Positions 53,218 to 60,739 of a stretch of DNA of 64,000 bases are shown here, one piece after another; the stretch's first letter is position 1; the number at the start of each line of letters is the position of its first letter. Source of the stretch: Arthrobacter pascens (GTDB lineage: Bacteria > Actinomycetota > Actinomycetes > Actinomycetales > Micrococcaceae); NCBI RefSeq assembly GCF_017052465.1, contig NZ_JAFHKT010000151.1, forward strand, positions 248,001 to 312,000, read 5' to 3'. The notes under the pieces are model-generated. The model ran no database searches, was not told the DNA's origin, and saw only the letters and a program-made list of their open reading frames with translations. The position numbers and the translations under genes were made by a program.

Positions 53218-53874
53218 TCACGGAACTAGAATCTGCGCCTGGATAGTGACCGGGACCGCGGTGCCCAGCTCTTTGCAGCCCGTTTGATCCAGGGACATCC
53301 CCGTGCAGACGTGCATCAGGGCCCGCAGCGCATTGCCATGCCCCACCACCACCACGGTTCGGTCCGCGGCGAGTTCCGGGGCCAGGACATTGTGCCAGTA
53401 CGGCATCATGCGTTCTACGACATCCGCCAGGCTCTCCCCGGAAACGGCCGCCGCTTCAGGAAGCGCGGCATAGCGCGGATCGGAGCGCTGGGCGGCAAGT
53501 GCGGCGTGGTCTGCCTGGGGCGGTCGGCCGTCGGCGCCACGGCGCCACCACTGAACTTTTCCGGCGCCGAACCGCGCCCGGGCTTCGTCCTTGACCAGGC
53601 CCTGAAGCGCGCCATAATGCCGCTCATTCAGCCGCCAGTGTGCGCTCGGTGTCAGCTCCCAGCCGGCTTCCTCGATCAGCAGGCGGGCCGTTTCCACAGC
53701 CCGCCTGAGAACGGAGGTGTGTACCGCGTCGGGACACAGCCCCGCAAGGCTCCCGGCGGCGTCGCGCGCCTCGGCGCGGCCGCGCTCGGTGAGGGGAACG
53801 TCGAGCCAACCGGCGAATACATCCTCGGCATTCGCGACGCTTTCACCGTGGCGCAGCAGCACCAGGCCGGGCAT
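53218..53874 (-). CDS. Phosphoglycerate-mutase-family histidine phosphatase
   Basis: 218 residues. LVLLRHGESVANAEDVFAGWLDVPLTERG (5-33) has the catalytic RHG of the superfamily. LNERHYGALQGLVKDEA near 88 is a mutase-type block and VVVVGHGNALRALM near 183 gives the second His. It resembles 2,3-bisphosphoglycerate-dependent phosphoglycerate mutase but is shorter than housekeeping GpmA (about 250) and lies in a catabolic operon. The start ATG 53874 shares one base with the hydrolase stop (TGATG). It ends the minus-strand oxygenase operon. Mutase or phosphatase activity is undecided. Confidence 0.85.
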   Translation of the reverse strand: MPGLVLLRHGESVANAEDVFAGWLDVPLTERGRAEARDAAGSLAGLCPDAVHTSVLRRAVETARLLIEEAGWELTPSAHWRLNERHYGALQGLVKDEARARFGAGKVQWWRRGADGRPPQADHAALAAQRSDPRYAALPEAAAVSGESLADVVERMMPYWHNVLAPELAADRTVVVVGHGNALRALMHVCTGMSLDQTGCKELGTAVPVTIQAQILVP

Positions 53875-54722
53875 CAGTACTGCTCGAGGAAGGCCCGGAT
53901 CCGTGCGGGGGCAGTTTTCGGAGTCTGTTCGGCAACCGGAATGTCCCAGTAATCGTGAAGCGGGAGGCATTCTTCGAGGTAGCGCGCGGCGGATGGCGCG
54001 TGCGAGCTGTCTTGGCCGGGCACAATCAACCCAGGCACCTGGAGGGTCATGAGATCCTCGGCCTCGACACCCGGCACCGTATCCCTGTCAAAGAGACCGC
54101 GCACGGTTCCGTCCACGATGAGCTCGTACTTCTTCACGTCCAGGGCTGCGTAAGCCGCGGCGAACTCATCGTTGCTGCGCAGCGGCGCCGCCCAAGGCCC
54201 GACGCGCGGGTCCTTGCTGAACCCGGCGGTGCTCGAACGGGCGAGCTCGACGACGGCCTGCATGCCGTGCTCCATCGCGAAGGCGAGGTGCTGGGTGAAG
54301 CGGCGGTGCTGTCCCATGCGGTATTGCGGCCCTCCGGCGGGCGAGAACAGCACCATGCTGCGTACGCGTTCCGGGTGCCGCACGGCGAGTGCGGCCGCCG
54401 TCGAACACCCAACGCAGCCGCCCATGGTGTGGACGGTATCGTAGCCGAGGTGATCGATGAGCCCCAGCGCCTGGGTGACATAACGGTCCCAGGTGAGGCG
54501 CTCCACGCGGCCGCCCGACTGTCCGGACTCGCGACGGTCAAAGACCACGCAGGTGTAACTGTCCTTGAGTGCATCAACGAAGCCGAGGTCGCGGTAGCGG
54601 CCGAAAGTTGTCCAGTTTTCCAGGGTGGAGTCGAATCCGCCCGGGCTGAACATCAGCAGCGGCGGGCCGTCACCCACCGCTTCGTAGCGGGTGGGGATTC
54701 CATCAATTTCGACAACGGGCAT
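53874..54722 (-). CDS. Alpha/beta hydrolase with apparent Cys nucleophile
   Basis: 282 residues. FDRRESGQSGGR near 61-72 is the usual strand-turn block and the nucleophile elbow reads TMGGCVGCSTAA (99-110), so the GxSxG serine is Cys103. VPGLIVPGQDSSHAP near 227 should supply the acid and HDYWD near 256 or a later residue the His. Dienelactone hydrolases also use Cys, so this may act on a lactone or a C-C bond in ring-cleavage products. AGGAGG precedes ATG 54722. It lies 12 bases after the PanB-like gene. Confidence 0.82.
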   Translation of the reverse strand: MPVVEIDGIPTRYEAVGDGPPLLMFSPGGFDSTLENWTTFGRYRDLGFVDALKDSYTCVVFDRRESGQSGGRVERLTWDRYVTQALGLIDHLGYDTVHTMGGCVGCSTAAALAVRHPERVRSMVLFSPAGGPQYRMGQHRRFTQHLAFAMEHGMQAVVELARSSTAGFSKDPRVGPWAAPLRSNDEFAAAYAALDVKKYELIVDGTVRGLFDRDTVPGVEAEDLMTLQVPGLIVPGQDSSHAPSAARYLEECLPLHDYWDIPVAEQTPKTAPARIRAFLEQY

Positions 54723-54734
54723 GACTACCTCCTG

Positions 54735-55541
54735 TTAGCCTTGGCCGCGCAGATGCTGCGCCGCGCGAATATCGGCGATGCACTCGGTGAGGGCGTCATA
54801 GGCGACTCGCCCAACATTGGCATAGGTGGTGGGTTCCTTGTCTATCCACTTGGCGTTGTAACCGATGGCGGCGGTGGACATCCGGATCCGGCCGTCAAGC
54901 CAGGGACCGCCGCCGAAACCGCCGAGCACCGGGATGGACACGGCGTCCACCACGGCTGGCCCCACCACGGGACCCGAGTTCGTGAAGTTGAGCGCGACGG
55001 CGCCCGCAGATTCGAGCCGCTTGGCCTCAGTGACGAACTGCTCCACCATCTCGTCCGGGACCAGGGCGCCTTCGGCTTGCGAATACGCGACGCCGTACTT
55101 GAGTGCCGTCTGTGGTGTGATACCGAACTGCGCAAAGACGGGCACGCCGGCACGTGTGACGGCCTCGACCGCCTCGGGGAAGTCGGCGGCGCCGTCGAGC
55201 TTGACGAGATCGACGCCGGCCTCTTTCGCAAGGCGGATGGCTGCACTGACAGCCTCTTTAGCACCCTCCTGAAGGGGGCCGAAGGGGAAGTCGCAGCTCA
55301 GGAGCGCGTTGTCGACGCCACGGCGCACCGCTTTGGCGGCCACGAGGATCTCCTCCATGGTGATCTCCAGCGGATGCGACTGGCCCCAAAGGTTGACGCC
55401 CACGGAGTCGCCCACGGAGATGACGTCCGCGCCAGCGCGGTCGGCGATGCGTGCCATCTGGTAGTCCCATGCGACGATGCAGGCACTCTTTTGACCGGCC
55501 GCCTTCATGGCTTGGAGCTGGGGAATGGTCATGGTGCTCAT
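54735..55541 (-). CDS. PanB-like (ketopantoate hydroxymethyltransferase superfamily) enzyme
   Basis: 268 residues. TIPQLQAMKAAGQKSACIVAWDY near 5, VISVGDSVGVNLWGQSHPLEITMEE near 40-64 and the CDFPFGPLQEG region fit PanB/PEP-mutase superfamily TIM barrels with a metal-binding Asp. PanB normally transfers a hydroxymethyl group to 2-oxoisovalerate. Here, inside an oxygenase operon and without panC, a catabolic carbon-carbon lyase role is more likely (inference). Its ATG overlaps the stop of the 171-residue gene (ATGA, 55538-55541). Confidence 0.85.
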   Translation of the reverse strand: MSTMTIPQLQAMKAAGQKSACIVAWDYQMARIADRAGADVISVGDSVGVNLWGQSHPLEITMEEILVAAKAVRRGVDNALLSCDFPFGPLQEGAKEAVSAAIRLAKEAGVDLVKLDGAADFPEAVEAVTRAGVPVFAQFGITPQTALKYGVAYSQAEGALVPDEMVEQFVTEAKRLESAGAVALNFTNSGPVVGPAVVDAVSIPVLGGFGGGPWLDGRIRMSTAAIGYNAKWIDKEPTTYANVGRVAYDALTECIADIRAAQHLRGQG

Positions 55542-56053
55542 GCGCGGGTGGCCCTCAGCAGTTCAATCAGATCGTTTTCTTCCGCCGGGACCAGCAGAAT
55601 CCTGGCGTGGGGACGGAGGTGGAAGAGGGCGTCACTGGTGAGCGCACCCGGGGTGACGACCAGACCTGCCGTCATGATGCCGCGTTCACGGGCGAGGTCA
55701 CCGATGGCGGCGACCGCCGTCGCGTTCTCGCCGGAAGTGGCCACCATGACCACCGTGTTGGTGTCGGTCATGACCTCATCCAGGGGCAGGTCCGATCCGC
55801 CTACCTCAGCCAGCACCTCGCCCGGGTCGGTTATGGAGAAGAAACGAGCCTGACCCCAGTCAAGCAACGCCGCAGAGCGAATGATCCGCTCCGCTTCGTC
55901 GTCCAGGGCGACGACGCGGGTGTTCCGCGCGGCCGACAGAGGGTAGTCGATCCGGTAGGCCGCTTCCTTGGCGGTCGCAGCCTCAGCGCACGAGCTCGGG
56001 CCAGCCGGCACCGAGCGCGGACCACCCGCGTGGTCGTGATCGTGGTTAGACAT
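55538..56053 (-). CDS. Conserved-looking protein of unknown function in the Rieske operon
   Basis: 171 residues. I do not recognise it. The first 30 residues are His/Asp- and Ala-rich (HDHDHAGG). The rest alternates beta strands and helices (RVVALDDEAERIIRSAALLDWG, TNTVVMVATSGENATAVAAIGDLARERGI, MTAGLVVTPG, ARILLVPAEEND), a Rossmann- or flavodoxin-like pattern with a possible phosphate loop at ATSGENAT. No Cys/His ligand set for an extradiol dioxygenase is seen. It is locked between the Rieske oxygenase (3-base gap) and the PanB-like gene (4-base overlap), so it very probably works in the pathway. Confidence 0.75.
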   Translation of the reverse strand: MSNHDHDHAGGPRSVPAGPSSCAEAATAKEAAYRIDYPLSAARNTRVVALDDEAERIIRSAALLDWGQARFFSITDPGEVLAEVGGSDLPLDEVMTDTNTVVMVATSGENATAVAAIGDLARERGIMTAGLVVTPGALTSDALFHLRPHARILLVPAEENDLIELLRATRA

Positions 56054-56056
56054 GGC

Positions 56057-57337
56057 TCAGACCGAGGTGTGCGGCTTGGCGGGTTCGGCGACCATGGCTT
56101 CGCCGATGCCCTCGACGAAGGACTGATCGGCCGGGAGCACGATCGCGACCGAGCGAACCTTCTGGTCCTTAGCGCGGTTGCCGGTAGGCTCGACGCCGTC
56201 CTGCAGCGCCTTGACGGCCTTGTAGAGCTTCTGGCGGGCCTTGATGATGCCGGCGTCGGTGGCGACGAGGCGTTCCTTGGTCCGGTCCACGAGCGGGCCC
56301 ATTGACTCCTGCAGCGAGGAGTCTTGAAGCGCGATTCCCTCAATGCCCGAGTAGTTTTCGCCGCGCTTCTGTGACTCACGGTCCATCAAATAGTCGTTGT
56401 CCTTGTTCGCCAGTGGGCGGTAGGACGCGTCGTTCGCGCTGTGGACACCCTTGCCGGCACGCATCGCAGCGACCTCGGCGTCCGTGAGCTGGCGGGTGGG
56501 GTGGTAGTCGAAGCTGTATGCCCAACAGTTGTCGTCGTCGATCGGCACCCAGAAGTGACCGTGGACGGGGTGGTCACCACGCGGCGGAACCATGGTGAAG
56601 TTCGGCAGTACCCACGGTGTCACGCGCCAGTAGTACTTACCTTCTTCAGCGTTGCGGCGGGCCCCGATCAGCAGGCCGCCTTCGGAATCGACCACCTCGA
56701 AGAAGGGCTTGAGATCGCCCTTGTTGTACTCGTTGCCCTTGGAGCCCTTGAAGAGCGGGTCGCTTTCCAAGTTGCCACCGTGCAGGAAGGTGACATGGCT
56801 CGAGTCGATGCCGCCCTCGAGCGCCTGGAGCCAGTTGCACTCCTGCAGGCGCTTGGAGGTGAAGACCTGGCCGTCCGGAACCGTGTAGGCCTCCCACTCA
56901 GGCAGCGGCGGCTGAGCGGCAGGGTCGCCAAGGTAAGCGAAGAGCACGTCGCCTCGCTTGACCATCGGGTAGGACTTCAGCTTGACGTTGGCGCAGAAGT
57001 TGCTCGCCGCCGGCTCGCTCGGGACCTCGACGGCCTGACCGGTGACATCGTACTTCCAGCCATGGTAGGGGCAACGCAGGCCGCCTTCTTCGTTACGGCC
57101 GAACCACAGCGAAACACCGCGGTGGGCGCAGAACTCGTCCATCAGGCCGTAGCGGCCCTCAGAGTCGCGGAAAGCAATGAGACGCTCGGAAAGCACCTTC
57201 ACGCGTACCGGCGGGCAGTCGTTCTCGGGGAGTTCCTCGGCGAGCAGCACCGGCTGCCAGTAGCGGCGGAATAGGTCACCCATGGGGGTTCCCGGACCCG
57301 CCTGAGCCAACAATTCATTGATGTCCGTACGCAACAT
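56057..57337 (-). CDS. Rieske non-heme iron oxygenase, phthalate-4,5-dioxygenase-like
   Basis: 426 residues. The Rieske cluster ligands are Cys70-x-His72 and Cys89-x2-His92 (FCAHRG and RCPYHGWKY). The mononuclear iron site is D178-SSHVTFLH with His181 and His186. The N-terminus (GTPMGDLFRRYWQPVLLAEELP) is that of the phthalate 4,5-dioxygenase / aromatic-acid oxygenase group. It hydroxylates an aromatic or heteroaromatic carboxylate using O2 and electrons from the ferredoxin encoded 86 bases upstream. There is no small beta subunit, as expected for this single-subunit type. Confidence 0.93.
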   Translation of the reverse strand: MLRTDINELLAQAGPGTPMGDLFRRYWQPVLLAEELPENDCPPVRVKVLSERLIAFRDSEGRYGLMDEFCAHRGVSLWFGRNEEGGLRCPYHGWKYDVTGQAVEVPSEPAASNFCANVKLKSYPMVKRGDVLFAYLGDPAAQPPLPEWEAYTVPDGQVFTSKRLQECNWLQALEGGIDSSHVTFLHGGNLESDPLFKGSKGNEYNKGDLKPFFEVVDSEGGLLIGARRNAEEGKYYWRVTPWVLPNFTMVPPRGDHPVHGHFWVPIDDDNCWAYSFDYHPTRQLTDAEVAAMRAGKGVHSANDASYRPLANKDNDYLMDRESQKRGENYSGIEGIALQDSSLQESMGPLVDRTKERLVATDAGIIKARQKLYKAVKALQDGVEPTGNRAKDQKVRSVAIVLPADQSFVEGIGEAMVAEPAKPHTSV

Positions 57338-57423
57338 GCGAAGGATCCTTTCGTCCTGACTGGAGTTGAGAGTTACTCACTGTTGTCCGGGCACGACATG
57401 TACCTACGCCCGGATGGTGAGAT

Positions 57424-57747
57424 TTAGGGCTGAGTGGGGGGCAGGTCGACGACCAAACCGTCGAGCTTCTCTTCAAGCACAATCTGGCATCCGAGGCGGC
57501 TGCGATCGCGCGGCTCCGAGACGCCCATGTCGATCAGGTCCGCCTCTATGTCACCCGGGGCGCCGACGGTGTCCCAGAATTCTTCGCGTACCCATATGTG
57601 GCAAGTAGCGCAGGAGTTGTTCCCACCGCACTCGCCGATGATGCCGGACACTCCATTACGGAGAGCGACCGACATGACCGAATCGCCGGTCTCGGCGTCA
57701 ACAACACTGGTTTCGCCTGCGGCACTGACATACGAAATCTTAACCAT
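57424..57747 (-). CDS. [2Fe-2S] ferredoxin (adrenodoxin/putidaredoxin type)
   Basis: 107 residues. Cluster cysteines are Cys40, Cys46, Cys49 (GECGGNNSCATCH) and Cys87, the C-x5-C-x2-C-x37-C spacing of vertebrate-type and bacterial putidaredoxin-like ferredoxins. It carries electrons from the reductase at 47746 to the Rieske oxygenase. It is the first gene of the operon; AGGAGG precedes ATG 57747 and a strong promoter with an overlapping operator lies just upstream. Pairing a putidaredoxin-type ferredoxin with a phthalate-type oxygenase is a hybrid arrangement. Confidence 0.93.
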   Translation of the reverse strand: MVKISYVSAAGETSVVDAETGDSVMSVALRNGVSGIIGECGGNNSCATCHIWVREEFWDTVGAPGDIEADLIDMGVSEPRDRSRLGCQIVLEEKLDGLVVDLPPTQP

Positions 57748-57760
57748 CTCGACCTCCTAC

Positions 57761-57777
57761 TAATGGTCTAACCATTA
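57761..57777. promoter_or_regulatory. FCD operator of the ferredoxin-Rieske operon
   Basis: TAATGGTCTAACCATTA, a perfect 7-3-7 palindrome. Its centre TGGTCTAACCA is the same motif as the sites at 47723 and 51991. It overlaps the -10 box. Confidence 0.75.
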
Positions 57778-57803
57778 TGCCCTTGTAGGAGCGGAGGTGT
57801 CAA
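57774..57803 (-). promoter_or_regulatory. Promoter of the ferredoxin-Rieske operon
   Basis: Minus strand TTGACA (57803-57798), 18 bases, CATAAT (57779-57774). Near-consensus sigma-70-type boxes, unusual for a high-GC genome and consistent with strong, repressor-controlled expression. Confidence 0.7.
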
Positions 57804-58041
57804 CGGTTTCTGGCAAGCGGAGTTGCGGAGCGTCAAAATTTTCTCGTGATGACGAGGGGGCGGTGGCCCGTCTTCGTTCAATTCCAGCGAATTTCCACAC
57901 GCCAAGGTGCGCGAGCCAAGCCGTCAAGAAGGGCCCGACAAGCAAATAAAAAGCCCACGCCGTCCAATCGATGCTCGGGATCACCGCAAGCGGGGCAGCC
58001 TGTTTCCCGACACTGGAGGCAGGCAATTCTGGCCGCGGCAT
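57775..58041 (-). other. Open frame of 88 residues with one hydrophobic segment
   Basis: The frame contains AWAFYLLVGPFLTAWLAHLGVW, a plausible membrane span, and ends inside the operator. It has no ribosome binding site that I can see, and no family I know. It may be the end of a lost transporter gene or chance. The rest of 57804-58344 holds nothing supportable. Confidence 0.2.
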
Positions 58042-58338
58042 TCACGAGGTTGCGACGGTCGTGCCAAAGCGCACGTGTCGTAACGCTAGCTCGTGACAGA
58101 CCTCAGGCAACTCGATTCGACCGGACTCACCCTGTGATCAACCCCGCCAGCACGCCCAGGGCCAGCTCGCTGTCACGCAGTTATACGCCGTCTCGAAGGC
58201 TCGGGGTGCATTGTCCGCGAAGACACCACATGGATAAAAAGGAGCTTGAGAAGCTCTTGCTCTCCCTCGCCTGACCTGCAGGGAACCACGACGCCATACC
58301 GGGGGAGTGGCCCCGAACTGCCCTCCGCACGGTCCCCA

Positions 58339-58344
58339 GCTAGC
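58339..58344. repeat. IS481 target-site duplication, left copy
   Basis: GCTAGC directly before TGTATTGACC. The same six bases follow the right end at 59416-59421. NCTAGN is the target described for Bordetella IS481. Confidence 0.75.
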
Positions 58345-59415
58345 TGTATTGACCACGGACGTTAGTGACGCTCGGCGTGGTTTGGTGACATGAAGAAGAC
58401 CTCCGGGTGGAGTGGGGCTTGTCTAGAGTCCAATTCCACGCACGGAGGTCTTCATGTCCCACCCTAACGCTCTTCTGACCCCGCGTGGCCGGTTGCAGCT
58501 CGCGCAATGTGTCGTTGACCAGTGCTGGAGTCTGCGCCGGGCCGCGGAACGGTTCCAGGTCTCGGTCCCGACCGCTGCGCGCTGGGCCGAGCGCTACCGC
58601 GAGCATGGCGCGGAGGCGATGACGGACCGCTCCAGCCGCCCGCACTCTTCGCCCCGGCGGACTGCAACGCGTATCGAGCGGCGGATCATCGGCCTGCGTG
58701 TGAACCGTCGGTGGGGTCCTGCCAGGATCGGTTATCTGCTGGGCATCCACCCCTCCACTGTGCACGGGGTGCTGTCCCGCTACCGGCTGGCGAAACTGAC
58801 CTGGCTGGATCGTGCCACCGGAAGGGTGATCCGCCGCTACGAACACGCCAGGCCCGGGGACCTGGTCCACGTGGACATCAAGAAGCTCGGCCGGATCCCG
58901 GACGGCGGCGGACACCGGGTCCTGGGCCGGACCGCTGGGTGGAAGAACAAGGCAGGCACCACGGCCAACCGCGGGCCCGGCTACCACTATCTCCATAACG
59001 CTGTCGATGACCATTCGCGCCTTGCTTACACCGAGATCCTGGCGGACGAGGCAAAGGAAACCGCGGCAGCCTTCTGGCAGCGCGCCAACGCCTGGTTCCA
59101 AGCCCAAGGGATCACGGTCCAGCGGGTCCTGACCGATAACGGCAACTGCTACCGGTCCCGGGCCTTCGCCGAAGCCCTGGGCCCGGACATCAAGCACAAA
59201 CGCACCCGCCCCTACCGCCCACAAACCAACGGCAAGGTCGAACGATTCAACCGCACGATGCTGGAGGAGGGCGTACATCCGGCCCTACCGCTCAGAGTCC
59301 GAGCGCGTCGCCGCTTTCTCCGACTGGCTCCATGCTTACAATCACCACCGAGCCCACACTGCACTCAAAGGCCAGACACCTGCCAGCCGCGTCATCAACC
59401 TCTCAGGTCAATACA
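58345..59415 (+). mobile_element. IS481-family insertion sequence (1071 bp)
   Basis: Ends TGTATTGACC and GGTCAATACA form inverted repeats, perfect over 10 bases and partly matching to about 25 (shared GGTT/GTT and TGACGC positions). The element carries one IS481-type transposase gene, frameshifted near its end, and is flanked by a 6-bp duplication GCTAGC. Because both ends and the duplication are intact, insertion was recent compared with the other element debris in this window. Confidence 0.85.
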
Positions 59416-59420
59416 GCTAG
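58454..59420 (+). pseudogene. IS481 transposase, frameshifted near the C-terminus
   Basis: The N-terminal helix-turn-helix region (LRRAAERFQVSVPTAARWAERY) and the DDE integrase core (DLVHVDIKKLGRI; VLTDNGNCYRS; PQTNGKVERFNRTML) are intact. At about 59268 two bases are missing from what should read EEWAYIRPYRSE. The correct C-terminus (ESERVAAFSDWLHAYNHHRAH, then TPASRVINLSGQYS) continues in the other frame to TAG 59418-59420. That stop lies in the target duplication, so the site supplies it. Unshifted, the first frame runs to 59488. Confidence 0.88.
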
Positions 59421-59421
59421 C
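59416..59421. repeat. IS481 target-site duplication, right copy
   Basis: GCTAGC directly after GGTCAATACA, matching 58339-58344. Confidence 0.75.
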
Positions 59422-59477
59422 TGAACCACGACCCTATACATCCACTGGTGTAACACCGAAAGAATCCCCACAATGCT

Positions 59478-59518
59478 CGAGGGCCTGAGCCCGGTAGAAT
59501 ACCGTGCTCAGGCCCTCG
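59478..59518 (-). terminator. Hairpin after the nitrilase gene
   Basis: CGAGGGCCTGAGC and its exact 13-base complement enclose an inner CGGTA/TACCG stem. It starts 12 bases past the nitrilase stop on the minus strand. Confidence 0.75.
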
Positions 59519-59530
59519 CAGCCGAGGCTC

Positions 59531-60700
59531 TTACTTAGCCGGTCCAATTTTCGGGGACCAGTTCACGTCTGTCAGGAGCGTCTCATGCTCTCCGGAATCT
59601 TGCCCGGCTTCGGCTGATGCTGCTCCTGTGAAATGCTCCGTAGTCGTTGGATCATCTTCGCTGATGTAACCTGCCGGCGGTTTGCGGTTTATCCGCAGCT
59701 GGAAGACGTCATTGCGGTTGTAATGCCCCGCGAAATCCTGCGCGATCTTCTGACGAGCCCATTGGTCGAAGTCTAGGTCAGCGTAGATAATTCCCTCCGT
59801 TCTGCCGTCGAGCGGGCCTGCGAGGACCCTGGTGTCCGGGCCGATGATGGCCGATCCCCCCTGACCGGCGCCTGAGGCGATCTTCTGCGCTGATTCCGCG
59901 CTGATCCCCAGATCTTCGGCGTAACCGGGATGAACGATTCCACAAGCGCTGATGACGAAGGCCTTCGACATTAACGCGAAATTTTGAGCAGCGAGCAGCG
60001 AAGTCTGGGGCATCAATGACGTTCCGTTTGCAGCGGAACGAAAATGCGGCGGCCAGCTCATCCCGTGCAATCGGGTTCCCGCGGCGGTCAGGGCAAAGAT
60101 TTCCAACGGATTGGAGTTCTCGCCGCAGACCAAGGCGCTCACAGGTCCGTATTCCGTTTCAAATGGGCCGAGAGTATCTCCCCACCCTCCCCAGTGCACG
60201 ATACGTTCACCAGCCGTGGGCTGAAGTTTTTGATGCTTGCCCAGGTATTGGCCATCCGGTCCGAAGAAGAGCTGCGAGTTGAAGAGGGAGCCTTGCGCAC
60301 CCGAGGCCCGCTCGCACACCCCCAGGACGACGTACGATCCCGCGTCCCTAGCCGCTTGACCAATCGCCTCAACCTCCGGGCCAGGTACTCGTACAGCGTT
60401 CTTGAACAATCTGAGATTCAGTTCGTTAGAGAGCGGGCTGCTCACTGGTTGGAAATGGAACCAGGTCGGGTGGCCCGGCAAGAAACCCTCAGGAAAGACG
60501 ATAAAGTCTGCCCCTTTGGAGCCAGCCTCCCGGATGAGGTCACAGGCCTTGGCCGTGCTCCTCTCCAGGTCGAGGAATACCGAGGAGGCCTGAACGGCTG
60601 CACCCGATAGATCCGAAGAACTCAGCCATTTTTTTCCTTTCGTGAGTCCCTTGCCTGATTCTGACAGGAGAACTCGAATGGGCGGTGGTAGCAGGGGCAC
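59531..60700 (-). CDS. Nitrilase-family carbon-nitrogen hydrolase, 5' end probably frameshifted
   Basis: 389 residues from GTG 60700. The catalytic triad is Glu71 (VFPEGFLPG), Lys158 (KHQKLQPT) and Cys192 (LVCGENSNPL); the last is ICWENYMP in typical nitrilases. SMSWPPHF-like HGMSWPPHF follows. It hydrolyses a nitrile to acid and ammonia or acts as a related amidase. The family usually starts just before AAVQAxxVFLD. Here the only well-placed start, ATG 60629 after GAAAGGAAAAAA, is in another frame and reads MAEFFGSIG, so a small deletion near 60600 may have broken the gene; otherwise GTG 60700 is used without a clear ribosome binding site. Downstream of the binding-protein gene, same strand. 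Confidence 0.78.
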   Translation of the reverse strand: MPLLPPPIRVLLSESGKGLTKGKKWLSSSDLSGAAVQASSVFLDLERSTAKACDLIREAGSKGADFIVFPEGFLPGHPTWFHFQPVSSPLSNELNLRLFKNAVRVPGPEVEAIGQAARDAGSYVVLGVCERASGAQGSLFNSQLFFGPDGQYLGKHQKLQPTAGERIVHWGGWGDTLGPFETEYGPVSALVCGENSNPLEIFALTAAGTRLHGMSWPPHFRSAANGTSLMPQTSLLAAQNFALMSKAFVISACGIVHPGYAEDLGISAESAQKIASGAGQGGSAIIGPDTRVLAGPLDGRTEGIIYADLDFDQWARQKIAQDFAGHYNRNDVFQLRINRKPPAGYISEDDPTTTEHFTGAASAEAGQDSGEHETLLTDVNWSPKIGPAK

Positions 60701-60739
60701 AGACTAGCCGCTCGAAGTGCTTGAGGCGCGGCTGAGTTG

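Noticed and set aside
59416..59488. Extension of the IS481 transposase frame beyond the element
   Set aside because: Result of the frameshift near 59268; the true C-terminus lies in the other frame and ends at 59420.
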